A stretch of 64,000 nt of DNA from Plasmopara viticola (lineage: Eukaryota; Oomycota; Peronosporomycetes; Peronosporales; Peronosporaceae), in contig MBPM02000007.1 in assembly GCA_001695595.3 (NCBI GenBank), positions 806,001 through 870,000 on the forward strand. The letters run 5' to 3'. The position numbers and the translations under genes were made by a program. Shown in pieces: positions 23,820 to 35,611 of the stretch (its first letter is position 1; every line of letters starts with the position of its first letter). The notes beneath the pieces were generated by a model. The model was not told where the DNA came from, made no database searches, and saw nothing but the letters and a program-made list of their open reading frames with translations.

Positions 23820-24116
23820 GCCTTAATGCTCTTGTACGTTAGAGGTAGTGGAATGATAAGATATGGTTATGGCAGCATAAAATAGATTTAAATATACTTT
23901 AATTTGTCATCGTTTGGGCTTATGTCAAGCGGATGCTCGCTCAGCCAAGCGAATACATAAATTTAATTTTTCAGATCCATATGAAAGCCTGAATTTTAAA
24001 AGAACGTATTAAAGCTGACCTCTACTTCCTAATAAGCGACTATACTTGATATTGCAATAATGGCTAAACGAGGGGAAAGAAAACCATATCCCCAAACTCT
24101 TTTAAAGCATGCCACG
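23820..24116. other. Convergent 3' spacer
   Basis: This A+T-rich spacer lies between the convergent ends of the secreted-protein gene and PPIL4. It should hold the 3' untranslated regions of both; nothing else is visible. Confidence 0.5.
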
Positions 24117-25565
24117 CTATCTTCGAAAACGCTTTTTTCGATCGCTCCTGCGACCGCTACTGCGATCACGACTCGAACTATGTCTGCGTCTGTCACGATC
24201 CCGGCTACGGCTTCGCTGTCGTCGATCGTGTTTGTCACTCCGTCGATGACTGGTTCGCTCCCGGCTTCGACTGCTTCCGTGCCGTCGCTTCGATCGCGAT
24301 GATTCCACCAAACTACGAGACGATTGTCTTTTATCACGACTGCTACTTCGTTGGCGATCACTATGATGGAGTGTAGACTGTACTCGATGGGAAGAAGATG
24401 CAGCTTCCTCTTCCTCTACGAGCTGGAAATCATCCTTTCTACGTGATTTCAACAATAACTTTTCACCCGACCCGCGACCACCTCCTCCACCACGTTGACC
24501 TGTTTTGTTATTACCAGCGTATGCATCGCCGTCACGCTTGCTTGTCTTCTCCCACAGGCGTCTTTTGACTTTATTCCACAATTTGGACACTGACTGACTA
24601 AAATCCACTTTAATTCGTCGATCGTCCAACAAAACATTATTCATTTTAAAGTAAGCTTCCTCACAATGACGTCGGTCCGTAAACTCGACAAACGCAAAAC
24701 ACAGCGAGTCCCCCGTCTTATGATCACGAATCACCTCTGACTTGCATGGTCCGAATCTGCAAAAGGCCACATCTAAATCCGAGCTCTCTGTCACAGAATT
24801 CAATTTGCACACAAAAAGCACTTCCTCTGGCGGCTTGACATCTGCATCGGGCAAATCTCCAATCATTTCAAGCACCACAGCACGGGACTTCGCCTCTTTT
24901 TCACGTATAGCCTTTTCAATCTCTTGTTCCGTTCTACCTTCATTTTCATTCAGTTTCTCATCAGCTGCCAGTCTAAGCTCCACTTGCTCTTCCTCTGGTT
25001 TCTCTCGGGTGGGCGATGTTGGAGGAATCAACTCGTCCAATCCCTTTGGATCCGGAAACGGGTCGTCAAGAACGTACGTGTGCTTAATTCGGACATCTTG
25101 GTACGGTCGATCGTCTTTGTCCACAAACAACGCGTTGATTTTGTCCAAAATCTCCATCCCTTCTGCTACTTCGCCAAAAATCGTGTGCTGTTTGTCCAGA
25201 TACGCCATATCTTCGGCCCTAGTGGTAATGTAAAATTGAGACGCGTTCTGATTAGCCGATCCAGACGCCATACCCAAGAGTCCACTGCGGTCTTCGTGGG
25301 ACCTTCCCCTTGTTTCGGGCAGTTCATCTTCAAAGAATCTGGCCTGAGGACCATATAGCTTGCCATAAATAGAGACCCCGCCACTTCCCGTTGCAGTGGG
25401 GTCTCCTGCTTGAACCATAAAATTTTCTTGCACATTAAAGAACAAACAGCCGTGGTAGTATTTAGATTTGCAGAGCTTAAGAAAGTTAGTACATGCCAGT
25501 GGACAGTCTTTCACGAACAAGTCCAGCACAAGCGTGCCTAGTGTTGTTTCGACTAGCACCGACAT
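24117..25565 (-). CDS. PPIL4: PPIL4-type cyclophilin with RNA-recognition motif and RS tail
   Basis: This is a nuclear peptidyl-prolyl isomerase of the spliceosome-associated PPIL4 family. The frame opens a few codons earlier, but the first ATG (MSVLVETTLG) matches the family start, giving 482 residues without introns. The cyclophilin domain (about 1-165) carries FFNVQENFMVQAGDPT, GLLGMAS, NASQFYITT and HTIFGEV. A charged linker (about 180-235) leads to an RRM (about 238-318) with VLFVCKLN (RNP2) and CFAFVEF (RNP1). The C-terminal third is rich in Arg/Ser/Asp/His, the RS-like tail typical of splicing factors. It is head to head with the valyl-tRNA synthetase gene, with start codons 75 bp apart. 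Confidence 0.93.
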   Translation of the reverse strand: MSVLVETTLGTLVLDLFVKDCPLACTNFLKLCKSKYYHGCLFFNVQENFMVQAGDPTATGSGGVSIYGKLYGPQARFFEDELPETRGRSHEDRSGLLGMASGSANQNASQFYITTRAEDMAYLDKQHTIFGEVAEGMEILDKINALFVDKDDRPYQDVRIKHTYVLDDPFPDPKGLDELIPPTSPTREKPEEEQVELRLAADEKLNENEGRTEQEIEKAIREKEAKSRAVVLEMIGDLPDADVKPPEEVLFVCKLNSVTESSDLDVAFCRFGPCKSEVIRDHKTGDSLCFAFVEFTDRRHCEEAYFKMNNVLLDDRRIKVDFSQSVSKLWNKVKRRLWEKTSKRDGDAYAGNNKTGQRGGGGGRGSGEKLLLKSRRKDDFQLVEEEEAASSSHRVQSTLHHSDRQRSSSRDKRQSSRSLVESSRSKRRHGSSRSRERTSHRRSDKHDRRQRSRSRDRDRRRHSSSRDRSSGRRSDRKKRFRR

Positions 25566-25640
25566 CCACGCAATTACGTATTGATACCTCAAATTAGGAA
25601 CGAACGCGTGTGGTCCACGTCGAAATGGTCACCACCACAC
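25566..25640. promoter_or_regulatory. Very short bidirectional promoter between PPIL4 and ValRS
   Basis: Only 75 bp separate the divergent start codons, so the two genes probably share one promoter region or have overlapping leaders. No specific site is claimed. Confidence 0.45.
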
Positions 25641-28600
25641 ATGATGCTAGCACGGCGTAGAGGACTCACTGCAAAGCATGCACTGCATCGAGGACGGCTA
25701 TCGATTGTTCTACGAGCGCTATCTAAGCCGGCCATTCCAAAAGATTTCCTGAACGTTCCTTTGTCAAGTGATCTACGTGAACGCGTAAAACATGCTCCTA
25801 TGGCCCCATCATATGACCCAACAGTTGTCGAACAAGGATGGCAACAATACTGGCAACAAACGTTAATTTTAAACCCACATTCATCGGAAAAGAGTATGAG
25901 TTCATCTCGCAAGGTGTTTAGTATGATCCTTCCGCCACCGAATGTTACAGGTGCGCTTCACATTGGCCACGCACTGACCATTACCATCCAAGACGCTATT
26001 GCTCGGTGGCACCGTATGCGAGGCTTTGACGTTCGGTGGTTGCCAGGATTAGACCATGCAGGCATTGCAACGCAGAGTGTTGTGGAGAGGAAGTTGCAGA
26101 AAGAACGAGGCTTGTCACGTCATGATTTAGGACGTGAAGCCTTTGTGGACCACGTTTGGCAATGGAACGAGCAGTATGGAGGCCGGATCATGCATCAAAT
26201 TGATCATCTTGGAGCCATTGTAAAGAAAGATCAGTCATACTTTACGCTTGATAAGGCGCGGTCGGTAGCGGTTGTTACGGCTTTTGTAAAGTTGTATGAA
26301 AAGGGTCTAGTGTACCGTAAGAGGAGGATGGTCAATTGGTGTCCGACTTTACAAACTGCGATATCTGATATTGAAGTGGATTTAGAACAATTTGACACGG
26401 CAACTAAGAAAAGGCTTCCTGGAAATCACAGATTCGTTGAGGTTGGTGTCATGTATCGCTTCAAGTATCAAATTGCCGACACATATGAGTTTTTAGAGGT
26501 AGATACGACGCGCCCAGAGACTATTTTTGGTGATGTTGCAGTTGCCGTGCACCCCGACGACGCGAGGTATCAGCACTTGCATGGAAAGGAGGTCATTCAA
26601 CCGTTCTCCAAGGCGCGGATTCCAATCATCGCCGACGATAGACTCGTGAATATGGAGCTTGGCACGGGTATGGTTTTTACTTGATATCACGTTGCAGTAA
26701 TAGGGCTGAGTGTTGATCTGGTGTCTTGTTGCTGGAAGGTGTCGTGAAAGTTACACCAGCCCACGATCCGAAAGATTTCGAGTGCGGGCAACGTCATAAT
26801 TTACCGGAAATTCAAGTAATCGACAAGGACGGAAAGTTATGCGGAAACATTGACCCGCGTTTTATTGGATTAGACAGGTTCGAGGCCCGTCAACGAGTCG
26901 TTGCAGCACTACAAGACATGAGCTTGTATGTAGACAAGGTGAGGAATTCAAATTATGTGTACTTATTTGCCTTTATATTACTCAAACGATTTTTGTGTGG
27001 AATAGCTTGACCATCCGACAGCATTGTCAATCTGCTCGCGCTCAGGGGACATTATTGAGCCGCTTTTAATGTCCCAGTGGTATGTAGATTGTAGTGCTAT
27101 GGCGAAACGCGCTGCAGACAACGTTCGTAACGGAGTGATGACAATTGAGCCAAAAAGACATGTCCATACGTGGTTTTACTTCTTGGACCATATTCAAGAT
27201 TGGTGCATTAGTCGACAACTCTGGTGGGGTCATCGCATTCCGGCTTATCGCTTAAAGGCAGACGAATTTGAAGGTCTCGAAAAGTGGTTTGTGGCAGAAT
27301 CTCTCTTAGAAGCCCGTAAAAAAGCTGAGGCTGAGTTGGGATGCAAGCTCAAGGATGATGATTTAGAACAAGATGTGGACGTACTTGATACGTGGTTTAG
27401 CTCGGGCTTGCTTCCTTTGTCAGCTCTTGTAAGCTGGTGGCTCTCTTCAGTCTAAAAAAATGACGTGATTAGCTGACACGACTTGTGTCTCGGATAGGGA
27501 TGGCCTAACGTTGGCGACGATGATGTTGACCTGAGCTTGAGCTACCCCTTAAATGTTATGGAGACTGGTTCGGATATTCTATTCTTTTGGGTAGCCAGAA
27601 TGGCCATGTTATGCGAAGAGGTAAGTCTAACATACTATGGCAATATTATTTATCATGGTAAACTCTCTTTTGTACGTGTAGTTTGCCGGTTGCGTACCGT
27701 TCAACAAGGTGCTCTTACATCCTATGGTTCGTGACAAAGCTGGCCGCAAAATGTCGAAAAGTGTAGGAAATGTCATTGACCCAATGCATGTCATCAACGG
27801 CATCAGTCTCGAGCAGCTACTGTTCGAATTGCAGGTAAACACATTAATGACGAGTTTTTTTACAAGAATTGCGTTACTAACTACGATCAGGGTGGAAATG
27901 TTGGAGAACGTGAGCTGAAGAAAGCGGAAAAGGAATTGAAGAAAGAATTTCCAAAGGGCATTCCCACGTGTGGTGCCGATGCCCTTCGTTTCACTCTTGC
28001 CACGTACCTCCAGCAAGGCCGCCAAATCAACATGGACGTACAGCGTGTCGTGTCGTATCGCCATTTTTGCAACAAAGTGTGGAATGCCGTACGGTTTGCT
28101 TTACCACTGTTGAAGACCGACAGTAACAACACGGCCGTTGCAAAGTCTGATGACTTACATGACTTACGGGATGATATGACACTCGCCGATCGCTGGATAC
28201 TGAGTCGACTGGTACCAACATCATTGAAAGCATCAACTTAGTTCAGTACATTTTGCTTACTATGACATGTGATAGGCTGCTGTTGTCACCGAGGTAAACG
28301 ATGGTCTTGCGGCCAATCATTTAGCGACAAGTGTCGCTGCAATTCAACAATTCTTTGTGCACGAATTGTGTGATGTTTACGTTGAATTTAGCAAGCCCGT
28401 GCTATATGCCAACCGTCTCGAGCAAGTGGCCGATGATAAACAGTATGCGCGGAGACATAGTGCTCGAGCTACGCTTCACCGATGTTTGGACTACTCGATG
28501 CGACTATTACACCCATTTACACCGTTTGTGACGGAAGAATTGTGGCAGCGAATTCGTGGGACGAATCCACTGTTAAATAGTCAGGATAGTGAGACTTCGA

Positions 28601-29395
28601 TTTTGTGTACTGAGTATCCGGAACAGTCCCACATGAGCTGCTGGACTGATGCGGACGCTGAAAAGAAAATGAGGGTACGTTGGGATTTATGGCGTGTAAT
28701 TTTTTTGATTTTAATTGCTGGTAACTCTTTTTAGCTGGTAATTGACGTCATTCATGCGATTCGCTCGCTGCGCCACACCGTCAAGGTTTTGGCACCACAT
28801 GCAACCTCTAAGGGTGATAGGTACATTGTCATACGTACGATGCATTATTGCCTATTCTTGGCTAAGTCGCTTATAATCCATTATAATATTGCAGCGATCG
28901 TCCAACTGTGTACATTGTTTGCCTGACCAAGAGTGTACGTTCCGAGCTGAAGGATTCGCAGCAAGACCTCGAGACGCAATGCCGCGTCAGCATTGAATTT
29001 GACCATAGCTTATCGCCTTCATCGTCTCACGTCCTTACGCTTTCCGTCTCGGATTCCTGTCGAGGTTTGTGTCGTAACTAAATTGTCGCTTACAAACCAT
29101 AATTTTATTTGTCGATGCATATCGAAATTTGCTTTTAGTGTTGCTGGAGGTTCCTTACGATGCCGAAAGCACTCAACGCTTAGCCAATGAGATACGACGA
29201 TTAGAAAAGCGTGCCCTGAAGAGTTCATCTGCTGCTAAAGCGCTTCTTAGGCGTCAGCAAGAATTCCAATACGCTGATAAGGTGCCCGAGGCAGTGCAAG
29301 CGCACGATGCGCAGCGTCTCATTCAGCTTCAGACTGATCTTCACGCCATTGAAAAGAGTCTTGCCGCGTTGCATGAGCTCCAACGGATCTGTTGA
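25641..29395 (+). CDS. VARS: Valyl-tRNA synthetase, ten exons
   Basis: It charges tRNA-Val with valine (class Ia). I read exons 25641-26667, 26739-26938, 27006-27428, 27498-27620, 27682-27834, 27891-28211, 28276-28674, 28735-28820, 28895-29064 and 29139-29395; every junction has GT-AG ends and keeps frame, giving 1052 residues. Exon 1 has [15 protein letters not shown] (HIGH motif); editing-domain and CP1 sequence follow ([22 protein letters not shown]); WWGHRIPAY and [10 protein letters not shown] lie in exon 3; [14 protein letters not shown] (KMSKS) is in exon 5; the anticodon-binding domain is in exons 6-9; the last exon encodes the C-terminal coiled-coil arm. The first ATG pair (25641/25644) starts an Arg-rich, acid-free stretch that looks like a mitochondrial presequence, and an in-frame ATG at 25800 would give a form without it. 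The open frame upstream of 25641 begins at TTG and was not used. Confidence 0.93.
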
Positions 29396-31892
29396 GCTAG
29401 GGAATGCCGATCCAACAATGAATTTTTCAAGAATTTGGTTGACTGTCGTGACTATGCATTACAGATTTTGCTAACGCGGCGTATTGTTCATTCTTTAGAC
29501 TACATATAAGCAAGCAATCTAAATAATTACTAGTTGCTTGGATGACCATTTCGACAGGGATTGATAGAAATATCATTTTCTCCTGCAAATTTTGCGCGCG
29601 AAAAGCAGTCAAGATAGTACAAGCTTTTTTAAGAGATTTTTTTTTGCGATGCTGTCGTCACGTCGTCGTTTGGGTTGGTGTGATATGGGATTGAAAAACT
29701 AGACTGGCTAATAAGTGTAAGAAGCATTGCCCTTGACAACAGGTACTGCTCCATTTCTCAACTGTCAAAGGAGTAGCATTTTCTAGAAGATTTATATGCT
29801 AATTTACTTGGTATCAGTTGCTTGCTAACATGTAGTTGTGTATTAATGCTGTTTTACGTCTTTGCGCAGAATATATCTGAGCTGCTCAGAATGTTTGCAA
29901 GCCCTTTAGATATTATTATTTTTAAGCGAGTAATACAGATACAGTGTCACACCATAGAGTGCCACAAAGAGCTACAGTAGCCCCTTTGCACCCGGAAGCA
30001 TTTGTCGTCAATCTACGCCTGGATCTGTATAATTGAGCAGTATCTCACAGAGCTCAGGTCATACGAGGCAAGCTAAACCCCCGAGTACGTGCACGTTAGC
30101 CACAAATCGAGAGGACAGCACTTGCTGCATACCATAAATGACGTTGTTGGCTTTTAGCCAAGGCATCGAGGGCAAGGCCCTGCCGATACACGTAAAGTGG
30201 TACGTTATCTTTAGGTACGTCGGTCCTAGGCGGCGTTTGTTGTAAACTAGGCAAGGTGTAGTTGCCTATCTTTACGGATCAGTCTTGAGACATGCACGTA
30301 AAGCCACCGACCACTCCTCTTTGTGGGGCACGTCATACATGACATAATCGACCCAAGATCGAGGCATTTGATTTACTGCTTTTCTAGTAATTGCGAAACA
30401 GCACATGCTTTGAAAGGAAAAGAGCATAGTGAGCAAAGCCCTTAGTTTGACGTCATTACGATCATGTCGGAATCAATACAACACGTAATATATTTCTCTC
30501 TTTTGAGACCGTTGAGCTTTCCAAGTAAAAGAAAGTGACGCATGGCGCTCATTAAGCAGCACAAGGCGTCTTGTCTTTCATGAAGAGGATCTGAAGACGA
30601 CGTGTCTGTAGAGGACAATAGCTCTCAGCCAAATAGCCTTTGAAAGTGACGATCGAAGACTCGAGATCATTTCTAGCGCAGACGCTCTGCTTGAGCAGGA
30701 TGAGGTTTTTATGGTCGAGCATGGAACCTATTGGGCTACTGGTATATGATTATCAGACCAGAAGAAGAGATGAAGTTCTTGTCGCTGCTTGACAAAGCAG
30801 TTTTAATAGCACAGAAAATACGAGGAGAAAATCATTGATCTTAAGGCTGCGTCAAATCCGTCCAATTTTTTGAAAAGTAATACTAGGAAACTTTTTCACG
30901 AGAGTCCTCTATCTAATCGAGATGTATATATAGAAAAATATCTAATTAATTTGGTGTTTGGCAGGACAGTAAATCTTACATTTCGCGCCGACATTAATTG
31001 TCCGCATCTTATACGCTGACAACTTGTTACATGCGAATTTCATCGCGACACGGATGTCGATGCTTAAAAAGGTTGTGCTGCAATACAAATAACCGAGATT
31101 TATGATATCGGCTTAGCCAACGGCAATGATTGACTTGAGCGGGACAGTGGCATACCAGTTGGCCACGGTCAGCACGGTATAGCAAGTCACGCTTGAGAGC
31201 CTTTATATGTACCTGCGACGCTCAATCGTCTTGTGGCAAAGTTGCTTAACTTCACAAAGTGTATGCACAGTCAGACATTGATGGCATATTCTTGTTAATA
31301 GTCGTCTCAAGACGCGAAATCGGATGTAAAAGCTATATTGTCCAACTGCGATCGGTACCCGAGTAAATGCGCACATATACAATGCACCTATGGCACAGAA
31401 ATCGCATATTTTATCACTGTGCCTTATTGGAAACCATGCGCTTTACACAGACTCCACTAAGATCAAAACCATCGTGCGTTGATCTTTTTTGTCAATTCCA
31501 GGGAAAATTTTGGAAAATGGCTAGGCCTTGCCGATTATTTACATAAGTGAGTACGAAATGCGCAATGTGGCGTTGCCATCGCTGTAGTAGCTTAAAAAGC
31601 AAGCGGAATGGAAGGCTCAAGATTAAAAAGCATGTTGACAAAGTCAAAGAAAGCCTTTTCCAAGTACGTGACGGATCTAGAAAGACCGCGCGAATCGACC
31701 TAGGACGCGTCGGGTTCTGCCATCAGTACTGTACTCTCGCAAATAGGCATTATAGAGCGTAACTGGGAGATCGCGTTCGAGTCTCGGCACTTTGAGGCTC
31801 CTGATGAAAATACTTTACACATGAACGCATATTTCTTGCGATGCAGCATGCTCTTATAATTTTCTAGCTTCGCACCAAATTGTATTCCATAC
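29396..31892. other. Gene-poor spacer with broken coding remnants
   Basis: No intact gene is visible. From about 30640 to 31860 on the plus strand there are frame-shifting coding-like pieces, for example an open stretch of about 75 codons at 31630-31860 interrupted by one TAG, and stretches near 30830-31090. The order vaguely recalls a protein-kinase C-lobe, but no catalytic motif is preserved well enough to name it. Confidence 0.35.
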
Positions 31893-33070
31893 AGTATGTG
31901 GTATCTCAACGATTATGACACAGCCACAGATAGCTCTTCTTCTTTGCCGATTAGTTCTCAAGTACAATATACGCCAGAAAATATATGCGTTAGACATATC
32001 GCGCCGCCCGATTATCATGGGCTCATCTGTAGCAGATGTAATCCTTGATACATATGCATATACGTATCATATAGTTATCGGTACGATGAAGCGCAAAGCA
32101 ACATCGGCTTGGGCTGTCGTATTACAGCACCTATTAATTAAGATGACTCATTACATGTAGTAATTTTCAAGACAAGGACAAAGAACATCGCACCTCTTCA
32201 AATCTCAAGATACACCAGTTTTTGGCCGCGTTGATCGAGAGAGAGAAAGCGACGTATGGCCTGGTAAACATCAATTCAGTCGTATAAGTGACCCAGCACA
32301 TGTGTGCACATACAAAGTATCCGAAGGGCTTATTCTTCGCAAAATGCGGCCGCTTCGTAGGCGATCTTGACGAATTTTATGCGCTACTGGCAGCCAATGT
32401 ATATAGATTTTTGTTTGGCGCGCTACCCGGCAGAAAAGAATTTAAGTTGATATTCTTAAGAGCATATTTGATTTTATACATACAGGAATTCTATCTGCAA
32501 ACGTAGTTACATTTTTCTCTACGTTTAGACTGCGCCCGCAAATTTGTGGACCTTTGACAAGTAAAGCTATATTTGTACGCCTGACATTTCAAAGATAATG
32601 CAAACATATTTAGTGCTTTATGCAAGCTTTCTTAATCCGTACTTTGTCACGGACCAGATGAGCGCAAAACCATTGAAGCCGAGCCGTATGCCTGAACATT
32701 AAAAAAAAGAAATCAGAGAGGCAAAAATCTTGTTGCAGGCGCTGAGTGCGCTTGAAGGCAAAATCGAGCGACATGCCTGCTAAGCAATGCATATACGTAC
32801 ACGACACCTGGGACAAGGCTTGGAATCTCGTTATTACATCAACCAGCGCGTGACTTGACAGAAACGGTTGAGATCGTCAACTCTTGAGCTGCGTTCTCCA
32901 TCCACCAGTCGCAAGCATCATCAGTGTGAAGAAAAAAAATGCATTCCATGACGCTGAGACATCCTTCTTCCTAAGCTCTCCTTGATATGTCACAATCACT
33001 CGAAGTGCATTTTCGCTCATGTCGCTGCTAGGTCAAATCCAGAAACTAGCAAGGTGAAGCAAATCTTTGA
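31893..33070 (+). repeat. Dispersed repeat, copy A (uninterrupted)
   Basis: This stretch aligns by eye, in the same orientation, with 44268-45845. Shared anchors include CGATGAAGCGCAA (32086 and 44521), TCGTATAAGTG (32280 and 44706), CAAAGATAATGCA (32589 and 45350) and GAGCGCAAAACCAT (about 32660 and 45412, one mismatch). The copies are strongly diverged with many indels, so the family is old. No terminal repeats, target duplication or conserved frame was found, so the element type is unknown. Copy A holds the empty site (32300-32310) into which the SINE-like element inserted in copy B. Confidence 0.7.
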
Positions 33071-34327
33071 CTACCTTCAATGTTTAAGCATTTGTAGGCT
33101 GATAAAAGTAAATGTTAATTGCGCCATTTCCGCGTTTTTTGCTAATAGTCTGCAACGAGTGACAGCCATCTTGTAAAGCGCTGAGACATGGACCGTTTCG
33201 CCCATCGCTTCCAGGAATGCACAATCTTGAGCGGGTTAAAGATATAACCTCAGAAGATTCACTCGAAATTCTATTAGTGCGTAATTTATGGCAAGTACCT
33301 GTTTGTCATAATCTGTTTGGCAGCTTTAAGCCTCCAAGACCGGAGTAAAATATTTCACTTATAAGCATCTTTGTCGAGCTATAGTGACGCATATACGACG
33401 GCATAATCGAAAGTGTCTCAAAGAGCTTATCTTCTTCGACTCGTCGGGCAAAACATAACAGGCCCCCCTGAAGACTATCCTTGATGTTATAGAACGCTTC
33501 ATGTACTAACTTTACTTGCATCGTTCAACGTCCCTTCGTTCATAGGCTTTTCGACAACCATATGAAAGCTGGCTAGGCCTTATCACTTCAGAAAACCTTC
33601 CGAAAGCATGGCACAGACCAAGTCAAAGCGGTCTTTACCATTTTGGGACCTCATTTTGCCTCATGACTTTTTGTAAAGCAGCCGAGACCTTTTCATATTT
33701 GTGGTTGCTAACATGAAAGCTATAATTACTCATGGCCTTAACAGCTGCTTCAGGTGGCCAAACGGAGTCTTAGAGCCAACTTCTTTCCATTTTGGCGGCT
33801 ACAAAATATGTATTGTCGAATTTGTCCGGGCGAAACCCCATTCTGGTCAATGAAATGTAAACAGACACCAATCATCGGGAATTTGGTAGCCTTTGTGACA
33901 TCATTTACCTCTCCCACAGCAGAGAGTTGACCGTAATATATGCCGTAAGGAACGTGATCGTCTTTCCTCCAGTTGATGAGTGCAACAATTGGATTCGGTA
34001 TTGAGCAATACGTCTTACCTTGGAATGAGCTTTTGTCCGGGTACAGCTGCACGATTCAGCTTTTTGTAAGCATAAATCAAGTTGCCATTGTTTGCTCTGT
34101 TTTCAAACGGAAAGAGAAGTATCGTCTCTTGCATCATGTCATTCGCTAATTTTAAAAGGAAAGTACATTACCGAACAACGGCCGTTGCTCGGTAACACGA
34201 TTGTTCATGTCTGGCACAAAGATCGCTTTGTGTCGTTAAATTTTATACGGCGAAAGTTCTGATGGAGGGTTCGTGAACATCACTTTTGAGCAAATTTTCG
34301 TAAAGGTAACATCATCTTTGACTCTTC
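33071..34327. other. Spacer, no supported gene
   Basis: Short minus-strand open stretches at 33521-33306 and 34052-33750 look slightly coding, but they start at non-ATG codons or lack any recognised motif. No RNA gene or regulatory element was identified. Confidence 0.35.
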
Positions 34328-34615
34328 AGCCGACACACAGCAGGGAATAGCTCTGTAGGCTTCTAGGTGCACAACATTTACAATATGGTGCACTTTTAAT
34401 TCACCCAAAACGCACCCAATCCTTTTTCTTGAATTTTAGTCGCCAAGGATCTTAAGTAGCCTCAGTTTGAAACATATCAGCCGTATAACGTTAGCCGACA
34501 CACAGCAGGGAATTTGTAGGCTTCTAGGTGCACAACATTTACAATATGAGCCTGAATTTTAGTCGCCAAGGATCTCAAGAAGCCTCAGTTTGAAACATAT
34601 CAGCCGTATAACGTT
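34328..34615 (+). repeat. Local tandem duplication (165-bp and 123-bp units)
   Basis: Unit 1 (34328-34492) and unit 2 (34493-34615) both begin AGCCGACACACAGCAGGG and end CCGTATAACGTT. Unit 2 lacks about 38 bp from the middle and 4 bp near the start; otherwise they are nearly identical, so the duplication is relatively recent. Confidence 0.85.
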
Positions 34616-35611
34616 AGCCATTTGACTTGTAAACAGAGCCTGTGTTTAAGGTCTCATTGACAATTAAGCTCGTTGCACTAAAAGATGACCGAAGTTTGTT
34701 GTCTTGCATAGCTATAATACCCGCTCATGGTGGTACATCATCTTCCACCTTGCCTGGCCAATTTGTGCGACCCGCATCTGGTGACCTCTGTGTGAGACTT
34801 TAACATCGTTTTACTCACTTTTAAAGGATTTCCTTTAGTATATTTGACAACCAGTGCCGCCAAGAAAGGTTACAAAAACACTGTCACGTTGGTCTTTGTA
34901 GAGGTATCAATAACTCTTACAAGTTCGGGCGCTTTTTTTTCGTTCGTTTGTTTCCTGTGCTTTCTTGAAGCTGGAGTGGCTTAATACCCGGTATTGATTT
35001 GGACGTAGATTTGCTTCGGCTTACTTGAAACGGACCGCACGGTAGAAACGTGACTTACGTAAGCTCTGTTGCAATAAATTAAGAGGCTGGCACCTATGGT
35101 TTTGCCCCGCCAAACGATATAAGGATTTTCTGCGCTCCTACATTAAATGGCTCTGCGCTATTTAGATTACACCAAGTCTATTTCGCCCAACGGACGTCAA
35201 GCGCCGTCTCGTTATCCATAAGTTGCTCTTTATTATACCATTTAGGGTGTCGAACAAATTTTTTTGAAGGACTTGACGGGCCAGAAGCAAGCTCCCGATC
35301 TAGCGGATGCCGCACTAAGCGAAATGCTCTAGCTACGTTGCTGACAGCGCATTTTCCTTCAAATTCGCGCCAAATGCTTTTTAAATCATGTTCTTGCACT
35401 TTAAAGATCTTGGCTGTTAAAATGTCAGCTTATGGTAAAAAAAATTGATTCTAGTTTTACAAGTTCCAGTAAATTAAATTTGAACATGGCAAAGGCCAAG
35501 TGTCCTCCCAGATTCACCGTGATATTGTACTTACAAAAATTCTATCAGAAAGTCATATAAGCACGATATATTTATTACCTTACTTTCGTGGTAAATTTTA
35601 GTAGTAGAAAT
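34616..35611. other. Upstream spacer of the WW/ankyrin/C2 gene
   Basis: No gene is supported. A minus-strand open stretch at 35399-35178 has no motif. The last 200 bases probably carry the promoter of the gene starting at 35612. Confidence 0.4.

Noticed and set aside
25581..25640. Upstream extension of the valyl-tRNA synthetase frame
   Set aside because: It begins at TTG and nearly reaches the PPIL4 start; the first ATG at 25641 gives a better presequence.
30640..31300. Protein kinase pseudogene
   Set aside because: An IGLANG-like piece and the general order recall a kinase C-lobe, but no HRD, DFG or APE motif is actually preserved.
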